DNA from: Corynebacterium tapiri
GTDB taxonomy: Bacteria; Actinomycetota; Actinomycetes; Mycobacteriales; Mycobacteriaceae
Length of the DNA: 64,000 nucleotides
Direction of reading: 5' to 3'
NCBI RefSeq assembly: GCF_006334925.1
Contig: NZ_VDHJ01000011.1
Location: 57,019-121,018 of the forward strand
In this document: positions 26,718 to 34,804 of the stretch, piece after piece
Numbering within the stretch: position 1 is the first letter of the stretch
Layout: each line of letters starts with the position of its first letter
Made by a program: the position numbers and the translations under genes
Notes under the pieces: generated by a model
Seen by the model: only the letters and a program-made list of their open reading frames with translations
Told to the model about the DNA's origin: nothing
The model's database searches: none

Positions 26718-27629
26718 ATGAAACGGATCACAATTGCGGTTGTAGCCGCGTGCGCAGGTTTATTGGCTAGTTGTTCGGGAGCGGATAACGCAGCTCAGCC
26801 GGGTGGTGGCGCTGCCGGTTCCGGCGGCTCCTCGGCTGAGCTGAAGGCCATCACGGACAATGCGGACTTCGCGTCCAAGATGAACTGCTTCGAAATGCCT
26901 GACTCCGTGGCAGGAAAGACGACCCTGACGTGCAGTTCCAAGCCGGAGTCCGGTCTGACTGCCGCCTACAAGTTCGCCTCGAAGAAGGACTTCGCCAGCG
27001 CCGAGGAGTTTGGAAACGCAGACGTCGATGCGAGCGTCGAGCAGACTGCCCAGGCTGATAAGTCCATGAGCGAGGACCAGCTCCGGCAGGCATTCTTGGG
27101 TTCCCTTTTCATTGTGGATGGCGAACAGGTCGTGGGTACCTGCACTGGTATGGAGGATGCGTGCCAGCAGGGGGTTGAGCCCCTCAAGATGACCTCCAAG
27201 CCGCACCCTGAAAACACCTCGAAGCAGGACATCGACGCCTACTACCAGCAGCAGGAGGACCAGAAGAAGGCGGACGAGGAGAAATCCAAGGCCGAGGCCC
27301 AGCTCTTCGACCCGAATGCCCCGCTGGCCCCGTACGCAGGCTTCAAGTCTGCTACCGAGGCCAGGGCGTCCATCAACAAGCTTGACCCAGAGGCCAACTG
27401 CTCCACCAAGCAGTTTAAGGATGGCGAGGGCGTCGATTGTGGCCTGTCCATTCTCGCGCTGGGCAAGGACAAGAAGTTCCTGCAGGACAGCGGCATGAAC
27501 AAGGAAGAGACCCACACCAACATCTTCTTCGTCGAAAAGGACGGCTGGACCATGGCCTGCCCGGAGTACAAGAAGGGGCTGTGTGAGAAGGTCGCGGAGT
27601 ACGCTGGGGCAGAAGTAAAGCCGGAGTAG
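26718..27629 (+). CDS. Secreted lipoprotein of unknown function upstream of phoRS
   Basis: A 303-residue lipoprotein: MKRITIAVVAACAGLLASCSG with lipobox Cys19. After a Gly/Ser linker come two similar-looking halves joined by a Lys/Glu-rich helix (about 170-195, QQQEDQKKADEEKSKAEAQ). Each half contains a Cys pair: NCFEMPDS with LTCSSKP, and ANCSTKQF with VDCGLSIL. A further pair (TGMEDACQQG and MACPEYKKGLCEK) suggests disulfides. I do not recognise the family. It precedes phoR by 62 bases in the same direction, so it may be a sensor partner or simply a neighbour. Confidence 0.7.
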   Translation: MKRITIAVVAACAGLLASCSGADNAAQPGGGAAGSGGSSAELKAITDNADFASKMNCFEMPDSVAGKTTLTCSSKPESGLTAAYKFASKKDFASAEEFGNADVDASVEQTAQADKSMSEDQLRQAFLGSLFIVDGEQVVGTCTGMEDACQQGVEPLKMTSKPHPENTSKQDIDAYYQQQEDQKKADEEKSKAEAQLFDPNAPLAPYAGFKSATEARASINKLDPEANCSTKQFKDGEGVDCGLSILALGKDKKFLQDSGMNKEETHTNIFFVEKDGWTMACPEYKKGLCEKVAEYAGAEVKPE

Positions 27630-27691
27630 CATTCAGCTAACCGTCAGAATGCTTTCAGTCCACCAGCAGTGCAAAGGTGTTAACTAGCGTC

Positions 27692-28399
27692 ATGTCTGAG
27701 AACAACGCCGCCATTAAGGTCCTCGTCGTCGATGATGAGCCCAACATCGTCGATCTGCTCAACGTGAGCCTAAAATTCCAGGGTTTCGAGGTCTCTACCG
27801 CTGACTCCGGTCAGCAGGCCCTGGAGGTGGCGCGCGAGGTGCGTCCCGACGCCTTCATCCTCGACGTCATGATGCCGGGCATGGACGGCTTTGAACTGCT
27901 GGGAAAGCTCCGCGATGAGGGCCTAGATGGTCCGGTTCTGTACCTCACGGCTAAGGACGCGGTGGAAGATCGCATCCATGGCCTGACTATCGGTGCGGAC
28001 GATTACGTGACCAAGCCCTTCTCTTTGGAGGAAGTCATCACCCGACTGCGCGTGATCCTGCGTCGTGGTGCGGTGGGCGAAGAGTCCGAAGGCGATGGCA
28101 CCATCCGCTACGCCGACCTGACCCTCAACGATGACACCCACGAGGTGACCAAGGCGGGGCAGATCATCGAGCTTTCTCCCACCGAGTTCAACCTCCTGCG
28201 TTACCTCATGCTCAATGCCGAGGTGGTGTTGTCCAAGACCAAGATCCTGGACAATGTGTGGCACTACGACTTTGGCGGCGACGGCAACGTCGTCGAGTCC
28301 TACATCTCCTACCTGCGTCGCAAGATCGACACCGGTGACACTCCACTGATCCAGACCGTGCGCGGTGTGGGTTACGTGCTGCGAACCCCGCGCACCTAA
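27692..28399 (+). CDS. phoR: OmpR-family response regulator, phosphate starvation regulator
   Basis: A 235-residue response regulator. The receiver domain (about 9-122) has the acidic pocket Asp14-Asp15, phosphorylation site Asp58 (FILDVMMPGMDG), the Thr in YLTAKDA and the Lys in DDYVTKPFS. The DNA-binding wing (about 135-235) shows TLNDDTHEVTKAGQIIELSPTEFNLLRYL and TVRGVGYVLRTP. Sequence type, partner and position match PhoR of C. glutamicum (the regulator, despite its name). It would control pstSCAB at 54.7 kb. Confidence 0.88.
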   Translation: MSENNAAIKVLVVDDEPNIVDLLNVSLKFQGFEVSTADSGQQALEVAREVRPDAFILDVMMPGMDGFELLGKLRDEGLDGPVLYLTAKDAVEDRIHGLTIGADDYVTKPFSLEEVITRLRVILRRGAVGEESEGDGTIRYADLTLNDDTHEVTKAGQIIELSPTEFNLLRYLMLNAEVVLSKTKILDNVWHYDFGGDGNVVESYISYLRRKIDTGDTPLIQTVRGVGYVLRTPRT

Positions 28400-28417
28400 A
28401 GCGGCCGGCTAGTCATT

Positions 28418-29854
28418 GTGACGTCGGCAGAAAACCCCTACCAGGGCAGAGAAGCAACTCCGGAAACCCCGGCCGTGCGCCGGGTCTTCAGCCTGCAGAC
28501 CCTCTTGGTGGTCATCATCGTGGTGATTTCCTCGATTGGTCTGATCGGCAGCTCTATCGCTGTGACCACCGTTATGCGTGGCGTTCTCATGGAGCGCGTG
28601 GACACCGATCTATCCGCCAGCCTCGAGGGATGGGTGAGAAACCCTGAGCTCTACGAGTCGGGCGTAGCCGTCGGCCCACCCAGCGACTTCGCTGTCCTGC
28701 AAATTACCTCCACCGGGCGCCAGGTGTGGCTGAACTATGGGGATACGCGCCCTAACTTCGGGGAATTGCGTATCGACGCCGGCCCGACCACCGTCGACTC
28801 GTTACCCGGGTCACGGCAGGATGTGGAATGGCGTGCCATGGGGGTGACCACCTCGGACGGGGTCACCATCGTCGCTAAGTCCCTCGAGCGCGAGAACCTG
28901 ATGATCCGTGCTCTCGTGCTTGCCCAGCTGTTCATCGCCCTGATCGTCCTGGCGCTCATGGCGATGGTGGGCGCGTTATTTATTCGCCGCGCGCTTACGC
29001 CCTTGCGAGAGGTAGAGCTGACCGCCCGCGCCATTGCTGCCGGAGACCTGGATCGCCGTGTGCCTACCTGGCCGGAGAGCACTGAGGTTGGTCGGCTTTC
29101 CGCGGCACTGAACGTGATGCTCGCGCGCCTGCAGCGATCCATTGAGACTCTGCAGCATAAGGAGGAGCAGATGCGCCGGTTTATCGGCGATGCTTCCCAC
29201 GAGCTGCGAACCCCGCTGACCAGTGTGCGTGGTTATACCGAGCTGTACCGCTCGGGGGCGACGGATGATGTGGACAAGGTCTTTGACAAGATCGATGCCG
29301 AATCCGGACGAATGAAGCTGCTGGTGGAGGACCTGCTCGCGCTCACCCGCGCCGAGGGCTCTCGGCTCTCATTGCAGCCGGTCGACTTGCTCGAGGTCGC
29401 GCTGGCTGCCCGCGGTTCCGCTCGAGCCGCCTTTGCCGGCCGTACGGTTGAGGTGGTCAATGAGGCCGAGACGATGCCAGTGGTCAACGGCGATCCCGAT
29501 CGCCTACACCAGGTGCTGCTGAACCTGATCACCAACGGACTGCGACATGCGGGCGAGGACGCAGAGGTCACGGTCACCTTGCGCAATGACGATCGCGACG
29601 TAGTCCTCGAAGTCCAGGACAACGGCAAGGGGATGGCACCCGAGGTGTCCGAGCACATCTTCGAGCGCTTCTACCGCGAGGACTCCTCCCGCTCCCGCGG
29701 GGCAGGTGGCGGTTCGGGCCTGGGCTTGGCGATCGTCAAGTCCCTGGTGGAGCAGCACGGCGGCACCGTGGTCGTTGATTCCACCCTGGGTGAGGGCTCG
29801 ACCTTCCGGGTGAGGCTGCCGCGGCTGCTCAACCCGGAAAACGCTCAGCGCTAG
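28418..29854 (+). CDS. phoS: Sensor histidine kinase of the phosphate starvation system
   Basis: A 478-residue membrane kinase. Membrane segments at about 27-50 and 165-189 enclose an external sensor of about 115 residues; HAMP follows (about 190-245). The HisKA box is FIGDASHELRTPLTSV with phospho-acceptor His261, and the ATPase domain shows LLNLITNGLRHAG (N), DNGKGMAPEVSEHIFERFYR (G1/F) and GSGLGLAIVKSLVEQHGG (G2). The GTG at 28418 follows phoR by 18 bases without an obvious ribosome site. Its stop shares CTAG with the convergent HIT gene. Confidence 0.9.
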   Translation: MTSAENPYQGREATPETPAVRRVFSLQTLLVVIIVVISSIGLIGSSIAVTTVMRGVLMERVDTDLSASLEGWVRNPELYESGVAVGPPSDFAVLQITSTGRQVWLNYGDTRPNFGELRIDAGPTTVDSLPGSRQDVEWRAMGVTTSDGVTIVAKSLERENLMIRALVLAQLFIALIVLALMAMVGALFIRRALTPLREVELTARAIAAGDLDRRVPTWPESTEVGRLSAALNVMLARLQRSIETLQHKEEQMRRFIGDASHELRTPLTSVRGYTELYRSGATDDVDKVFDKIDAESGRMKLLVEDLLALTRAEGSRLSLQPVDLLEVALAARGSARAAFAGRTVEVVNEAETMPVVNGDPDRLHQVLLNLITNGLRHAGEDAEVTVTLRNDDRDVVLEVQDNGKGMAPEVSEHIFERFYREDSSRSRGAGGGSGLGLAIVKSLVEQHGGTVVVDSTLGEGSTFRVRLPRLLNPENAQR

Positions 29855-30258
29855 ACCCGCTCGAGCGCGGTACGGATCTTTTCGGCGGCGCGGTCCATCT
29901 CGTCTGCATCCGTCTCGTCCATCGCCATCACAGAGGAGAGGTCGTAGCCGGCCATGCCATTGGCTGGGAAGACATGGATGTGCGTATGAGGAACCTCAAA
30001 CCCGGCGATGACCACACCGGCGCGCTCGCAGTCGAAGGCAGACGTGATTGCCGCGCCTACGCGCTGGGCGACGGCGGAGACCTTGGCCCAAACGTGCGGA
30101 TCTAGGTCGGTCCACTTGTCCACCTCGGCCACTGGAACGACCAGGGTGTGGCCGTAGCGAATCGGCTCGACGGTGAGAAAGGCGACGACGTCCTCGTCGC
30201 GGTAGACAAAGCGGCCCGGGAGCTCGCCGTTGATGATTTTGGTGAACACGCTACTCAT
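29851..30258 (-). CDS. HIT-family nucleotide hydrolase
   Basis: A 135-residue cytoplasmic histidine-triad protein: FTKIINGELPGRFVYRDEDVVAFL at the N-terminus and HTHIHVFP carrying the HxHxHxx motif (about 91-98). Such enzymes hydrolyse adenosine 5'-phosphoramidate-type substrates. TAGACT lies eight bases before the ATG, so it is probably leaderless. It diverges from purD with only 26 bases between the start codons, and its stop shares CTAG with phoS. Confidence 0.88.
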   Translation of the reverse strand: MSSVFTKIINGELPGRFVYRDEDVVAFLTVEPIRYGHTLVVPVAEVDKWTDLDPHVWAKVSAVAQRVGAAITSAFDCERAGVVIAGFEVPHTHIHVFPANGMAGYDLSSVMAMDETDADEMDRAAEKIRTALERV

Positions 30259-30266
30259 ACTCGCTA

Positions 30267-30276
30267 AGTCTAGGAT
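30267..30276. promoter_or_regulatory. Overlapping divergent leaderless -10 boxes (HIT gene / purD)
   Basis: AGTCTAGGAT holds TAGACT on the minus strand (30272 to 30267, eight bases to the HIT ATG) and TAGGAT on the plus strand (30271-30276, eight bases to the purD ATG). The two hexamers share two bases, so RNA polymerase could occupy only one direction at a time. Confidence 0.55.
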
Positions 30277-30284
30277 GAGTGACT

Positions 30285-31565
30285 ATGAAAACTCTCGTCT
30301 TAGGTTCCGGCGGGCGCGAGCACGCCCTGGTCGCTGCTCTGCACCGTGATGCCCACACCACTGACCTGCACTGCGCGCCGGGCAACCCTGGCATTGCCCA
30401 GCTGGCCACGTGTCATGCAGTGGACGCTACTGATGCCACTGCCGTAGTGGCTCTCGCCAAGGAGCTAGGCGTGGAGCTGGCCGTGATCGGCCCGGAGGCT
30501 CCGCTGGTGGCCGGTGTCTCTGACGCTCTGCGCGAGGCAGGCATCGCTGTTTTCGGCCCGTCTCAGGCAGCCGCTCGTCTCGAGGGCTCGAAGGCCTTTG
30601 CCAAGGAGGTCATGGAGGCAGCCGGTGTTCCTACCGCCCGGGCGCAGGCTTTGCACGTCGATACGCGAGAAGAAGACATTGAGGCTGCGCTGGACGCTTT
30701 CGGTCCGACGTACGTGGTCAAGGATGACGGTCTGGCTGGCGGCAAGGGCGTGGTGGTCACCCCGGATCGCGGGCAGGCGCGGGCCCATGTGGATGCGGTT
30801 CTCGCGGCTGGAAATCCGGTGTTGTTGGAATCCTTCCTGGACGGGCCCGAGGTTTCCCTGTTCTGCCTGGTCGATGGCACCACGGTGGTTCCGCTGCTGC
30901 CGGCGCAGGATCACAAGCGTGCCTACGACAACGACGAGGGCCCCAACACCGGAGGCATGGGTGCGTACACGCCGCTTCCCTGGCTTCCCGAGGGCGGCGT
31001 CGAGCGGATCGTGCGCGAGATTGCCCAACCGGTTGCCGAAGAGATGGTGCGTCGCGGAACTCCCTATCAGGGGCTGCTGTACGTCGGCGCGGCCTGGGGT
31101 AGCGCCGGCCCGCAGGTGGTCGAGTTCAACGCTCGCTTCGGCGATCCCGAGACTCAGCCGGTGCTGTCCCTGCTGCGCTCCTCGCTGGGCCAGGCGCTGC
31201 ACGCGGTAGCGACGGGAACCCTGTCAGAGATCCCCGCGCTGGAGTGGGAGGATGCTTTTGCTGCCACCGTGGTCGTGGCCGCTGAAGGCTATCCGGAATC
31301 CCCACGCAAGGGGGACCCCATCTCGGGGGAGGGGCTTAACGACGCCTCTCAAGCCATCCATGCCGGTACCAAGCTCGACGGTGAGCAGCTGGTCAGCGCC
31401 GGTGGACGCGTGCTCAGCGTCATGGGCAAGGGAAAGACCTTGCAGGACGCCTTGGCCGCGGCCTACGAGCGCGTGGATCGCATCAACCTGCCGGGCTCCT
31501 TTGTGCGCCGCGATATCGGAGCCAAGGCTGCGCGTGGTGAGGTGCATATTCCCTCCGTGCAATAA
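30285..31565 (+). CDS. purD: Phosphoribosylamine-glycine ligase
   Basis: Second step of purine synthesis: joins glycine to phosphoribosylamine using ATP. The 426-residue ATP-grasp protein starts [19 protein letters not shown] and shows [34 protein letters not shown] (about 147-160), the metal-site [11 protein letters not shown] and a C-terminal [15 protein letters not shown] at 30279 is in frame, but the ATG fits the -10 spacing. It leads the pur cluster and is followed 11 bases on by purB. Confidence 0.95.
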   Translation: MKTLVLGSGGREHALVAALHRDAHTTDLHCAPGNPGIAQLATCHAVDATDATAVVALAKELGVELAVIGPEAPLVAGVSDALREAGIAVFGPSQAAARLEGSKAFAKEVMEAAGVPTARAQALHVDTREEDIEAALDAFGPTYVVKDDGLAGGKGVVVTPDRGQARAHVDAVLAAGNPVLLESFLDGPEVSLFCLVDGTTVVPLLPAQDHKRAYDNDEGPNTGGMGAYTPLPWLPEGGVERIVREIAQPVAEEMVRRGTPYQGLLYVGAAWGSAGPQVVEFNARFGDPETQPVLSLLRSSLGQALHAVATGTLSEIPALEWEDAFAATVVVAAEGYPESPRKGDPISGEGLNDASQAIHAGTKLDGEQLVSAGGRVLSVMGKGKTLQDALAAAYERVDRINLPGSFVRRDIGAKAARGEVHIPSVQ

Positions 31566-31568
31566 GCT
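31563..31568 (+). promoter_or_regulatory. Leaderless -10 (TAAGCT) of purB, built on the purD stop codon
   Basis: TAAGCT begins with the purD stop codon TAA (31563-31565); eight bases follow and then the purB GTG at 31577. No ribosome site. Confidence 0.5.
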
Positions 31569-31576
31569 CGTAAGCC

Positions 31577-33007
31577 GTGGCTACGAAGAAACCGATTACA
31601 AACGTCCTCGCGCACCGGTATGCCTCCCACGGGATGGCAGAAATCTGGAGCCCCGATACCAAGATCGTCTTGGAGCGCCAGCTCTGGGTAGCTGTGATGA
31701 AGGCGCAGCGCTCCATGGGGATCGACATCCCCGCTGCTGCCATTAGTGCTTATGAAGGTGTGCTGGATCAGGTCGATCTGGACTCCATCGCCGAGCGCGA
31801 GCGGGTAACGCGCCACGACGTGAAGGCCCGCATTGAGGAGTTCAATGCGCTGGCCGGTCACGAGCACATCCACAAGGGCATGACCAGCCGCGACCTGACC
31901 GAAAACGTCGAGCAGCTGCAGATTTACCGCTCTTTGGAGCTCGTGCGCGATAAGTCGATTGCTCTGGTTGCACGTGTCGGCGAGCGTGCCGAGCAGTACC
32001 AGTCCCTCGTCATGGCAGGGCGTTCCCACAACGTTGCCGCCCAGGCAACCACTCTGGGCAAGCGTTTTGCGTCCGCCGCCGACGAGATTCTGACTGCTCT
32101 GGCGCGTATCGACGATCTGCTCAACCGCTACCCGCTGCGCGGCATCAAGGGCCCGATGGGCACTGCTCAGGACATGCTGGACCTGGTGGGTGGCGACAAC
32201 AACAAGCTCGCCAGCCTGGAACGCTCCATCGCTGACTTCCTGGGCTTCCGCTCTGTCTTTGACTCTGTGGGGCAGGTGTACCCGCGTTCGCTGGACTTCG
32301 ATGCCGTGTCCGCCCTGGTGCAGCTCGGTGCCGGACCGTCGTCGTTGGCCACCACGATTCGCCTCATGGCAGGCAACGAGACGGTGACCGAGGGCTTCAA
32401 GGAGGGCCAGGTCGGCTCCTCCGCCATGCCGCACAAGATGAACGCACGCTCCTGCGAGCGCGTCACCGGTTTCCAGGTCATCCTGCGTGGCTACCTGACC
32501 ATGGTCTCTGACCTGGCCGGTTCTCAGTGGAACGAGGGCGACGTGGCGTGCTCTGTTGTGCGTCGAGTAGCGCTGGCTGACGCCTTCTTCGCCATCGACG
32601 GAATGCTGGAGACCATGCTCACCGTCCTCGAGGAGTTCGGTGCATTCCCCGCCATGATCGAGCGGGAGCTCGAGCGTTACCTGCCGTTCCTGGCCACCAC
32701 CCGTCTGCTCATGGCGGCCGTGCGCGCGGGCGTGGGGCGCGAGCAGGCTCACGAGATCATCAAGAAGCACGCGGTTGATGTGGCGCTGAACATGCGCGAG
32801 AACGGTGGTGAGCAGGACCTGGTCCAGCGCTTGGCGGCGGACAGCGCATTCCCATTGGGGGAGGCGGAGCTCGAGCAGGCGCTGGCGGATCGCCACGCCT
32901 TTATTGGAGCAGCGGAGCCCCAGGTTGCTCACGTACTCACGCGCATCCGCGAGCTGGTGGGCGATCACCCGGAGGCGGCTAACTACCGCCCCGGAGAGAT
33001 CCTCTAG
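31577..33007 (+). CDS. purB: Adenylosuccinate lyase
   Basis: Cleaves SAICAR to AICAR and adenylosuccinate to AMP. The 476-residue fumarase-superfamily enzyme shows NVLAHRYASHGMAEIWS, HEHIHKGMTSRDLTEN (about 96-110), MAGRSHNVAAQATTLGKRFA with a catalytic His, and the mobile signature loop GSSAMPHKMNARSCERV (about 283-299). The GTG start has no ribosome site. The stop shares CTAG with the convergent lipoprotein gene. Confidence 0.95.
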   Translation: MATKKPITNVLAHRYASHGMAEIWSPDTKIVLERQLWVAVMKAQRSMGIDIPAAAISAYEGVLDQVDLDSIAERERVTRHDVKARIEEFNALAGHEHIHKGMTSRDLTENVEQLQIYRSLELVRDKSIALVARVGERAEQYQSLVMAGRSHNVAAQATTLGKRFASAADEILTALARIDDLLNRYPLRGIKGPMGTAQDMLDLVGGDNNKLASLERSIADFLGFRSVFDSVGQVYPRSLDFDAVSALVQLGAGPSSLATTIRLMAGNETVTEGFKEGQVGSSAMPHKMNARSCERVTGFQVILRGYLTMVSDLAGSQWNEGDVACSVVRRVALADAFFAIDGMLETMLTVLEEFGAFPAMIERELERYLPFLATTRLLMAAVRAGVGREQAHEIIKKHAVDVALNMRENGGEQDLVQRLAADSAFPLGEAELEQALADRHAFIGAAEPQVAHVLTRIRELVGDHPEAANYRPGEIL

Positions 33008-33732
33008 TTAGACCAGACAATGGGGCCGGACGGGATGGTCTCCTCGTCGCCGTCGAACTTGGCGCCGGTGGGGCCGTCGTTGGCTCCGGTGTCAAAGCCC
33101 ACGGCGGCGGCCTTGTAGGTCTTGCCCACCTCCGGGTGGAAATCGCCGATGCGGTCCTCTTCGGGGATGCCGCAGGCAGTCTCGAGGAATCCCGCGGACA
33201 TGGGCAAAAGCTCGTTGGCGAAGTCGTAGCCGGAGGTATAAACCTTGAAGTCCGGCTCCTTCACCGTGGCGTCGGCCGGCGTTGCCTTGTCGGCGGGGCC
33301 GAGGTAGACGGCGTCGATCATGACGCACTTGATCTCCGAGAGCTGGTCGTAGCCCTCGCCCTTCGCCAGGGGACCGCCGACGTGCTTTTCGGCATCCGCC
33401 TTGCTTACAGTCTTGATCTCGGTGGGTGCTACCGCCCAGTCAAAGACCTGGTCCTTGTGGTTCTTCACGCCGACTCGCAGGAGCTGGCCCAGCGGCATCT
33501 GGGTATCCGGCGCGGCGTACTCCTGCGGCACGTTGGCCGGGATCGGGTGAGATGTCGTCGTCTCTGTCGTAGACGTCGCGCTGGTTTCCGTGGTGGTGGC
33601 GGCAGTCGTGGGAGCCGCGGTGGTAGAGCTGGCCTCAGCGGTCTTCTCGTCGTTTCCAGAGCAGGCGACCAAGCCTGCTGAGGCGACGAGTACTGCGCCC
33701 ATTGCAGTGCCAAATCGAATAGCGCTGTTCAT
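33004..33732 (-). CDS. Secreted lipoprotein, hypothetical
   Basis: A 242-residue lipoprotein: MNSAIRFGTAMGAVLVASAGLVACSG with lipobox Cys24, then a Thr/Ser/Ala linker (about 30-65), then a globular part resembling extracellular DUF4352-like beta domains (LLRVGVKNHKDQVFDWAVAP ... GVKNHK), although I cannot assign a family firmly. GAAAGG precedes the ATG. It points against purB and separates it from purC. Function unknown. Confidence 0.72.
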   Translation of the reverse strand: MNSAIRFGTAMGAVLVASAGLVACSGNDEKTAEASSTTAAPTTAATTTETSATSTTETTTSHPIPANVPQEYAAPDTQMPLGQLLRVGVKNHKDQVFDWAVAPTEIKTVSKADAEKHVGGPLAKGEGYDQLSEIKCVMIDAVYLGPADKATPADATVKEPDFKVYTSGYDFANELLPMSAGFLETACGIPEEDRIGDFHPEVGKTYKAAAVGFDTGANDGPTGAKFDGDEETIPSGPIVWSN

Positions 33733-33834
33733 AGTAAAGCCTTTCGATAGACTCGAATGTGATGCAGGCCATAAGCTCGCCTGTGGCATAGATCATATAC
33801 AGGTGGCTCGTTCGCGTGCAGGGGGCCACAGGAA

Positions 33835-33840
33835 TACAAT
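33835..33840 (+). promoter_or_regulatory. Leaderless -10 (TACAAT) of purC
   Basis: TACAAT, eight bases, then the purC ATG at 33849. No ribosome site. Confidence 0.6.
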
Positions 33841-33848
33841 CCCCTTTC

Positions 33849-34742
33849 ATGCGCCCTGAGCTGTCCGAGTACAACCACCTTTCTGCAGGTAAGGTCCGCG
33901 AACTCTACGAGATCGACGATGATCATCTGCTGATGTACGCCACTGATCGAATTTCAGCGTACGACCATGTTTTGACCCCGGAGATCCCCGATAAGGGGCG
34001 CGTTCTCACGGCAATGAGCATGTTCTTCTTCGATCAGCTTGACGTGCCCAACCATCTCGCAGGTGATGCCGAGGACCCCCGCATCCCGGAGGAGGTCCTA
34101 GGACGCGCGCTGGTGGTGAAGAAGCTGCGCATGCTTCCCTTCGAGTGCGTGGTGCGTGGTTACCTCACCGGCTCTGGCCTGGTGGAGTACCGGGAGAACC
34201 AGCAGGTGTGTGGAGTTCCGCTGCCCGAGGGACTGACGGAGGCCTCCAAGCTCGAGGAGCCCATCTTCACCCCGGCCACCAAGGCGGAGCTGGGTGACCA
34301 CGACGAGAACGTGCCCTTTAGTGCGGTTGAGGATCGCCTAGGTGAGGCCCGCGCCCAGGAGCTGCGCGAGACCTCCTTGGAGATCTACCGCAAGGCCGCC
34401 GAGATCGCCGAGCGTCGCGGCATCATCCTGGCCGATACCAAGTTCGAGTTCGGCCTGGACAGCGACGGTACGCTCACGCTTGCCGACGAAGTACTCACCC
34501 CCGACTCCTCCCGCTACTGGCCGGCCGAGGGCTACCGGGAGGGGCAGGTCCAACCCAGCTTTGACAAGCAGTACGTGCGCAACTGGCTCACCGGGCCGAA
34601 GTCTGGATGGGACAAGAACTCGGATGTTCCGCCACCCGCCCTGCCTGGAAGCGTGGTCGAAGCAACTCGGGAACGCTACATCGAGGCGTACGAACGACTC
34701 AGTGGTGAGAAGTTCTGCGAATGGGTCGGCAAGTGCGTGTAG
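33849..34742 (+). CDS. purC: Phosphoribosylaminoimidazole-succinocarboxamide (SAICAR) synthase
   Basis: Adds aspartate to CAIR with ATP. The 297-residue protein is of the longer eukaryote/actinobacterial-type length and shows [30 protein letters not shown] near the start, [16 protein letters not shown], and [30 protein letters not shown]. The ATG at 33849 is chosen on the -10 spacing and on the family N-terminus. Confidence 0.96.
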   Translation: MRPELSEYNHLSAGKVRELYEIDDDHLLMYATDRISAYDHVLTPEIPDKGRVLTAMSMFFFDQLDVPNHLAGDAEDPRIPEEVLGRALVVKKLRMLPFECVVRGYLTGSGLVEYRENQQVCGVPLPEGLTEASKLEEPIFTPATKAELGDHDENVPFSAVEDRLGEARAQELRETSLEIYRKAAEIAERRGIILADTKFEFGLDSDGTLTLADEVLTPDSSRYWPAEGYREGQVQPSFDKQYVRNWLTGPKSGWDKNSDVPPPALPGSVVEATRERYIEAYERLSGEKFCEWVGKCV

Positions 34743-34791
34743 TCAGCGGTTCTTAACCGTTGAGGTGTGCAGGGGCGTCGATACGCGTGTG

Positions 34792-34797
34792 TATCCT
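34792..34797 (+). promoter_or_regulatory. Leaderless -10 (TATCCT) of ptrB
   Basis: TATCCT, seven bases, then ATG at 34805. No ribosome site. Confidence 0.5.
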
Positions 34798-34804
34798 CGC
34801 CCCC

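Noticed and set aside
24563..26731. 722-codon minus-strand open frame opposite pqo
   Set aside because: No recognisable motif; it spans the pqo gene and the 5' part of the UMF1 gene in another frame. High G+C makes such antisense frames common.
31463..32968. 501-codon minus-strand frame opposite purB
   Set aside because: purB is complete and highly conserved on the plus strand; the opposite frame has no family signature.
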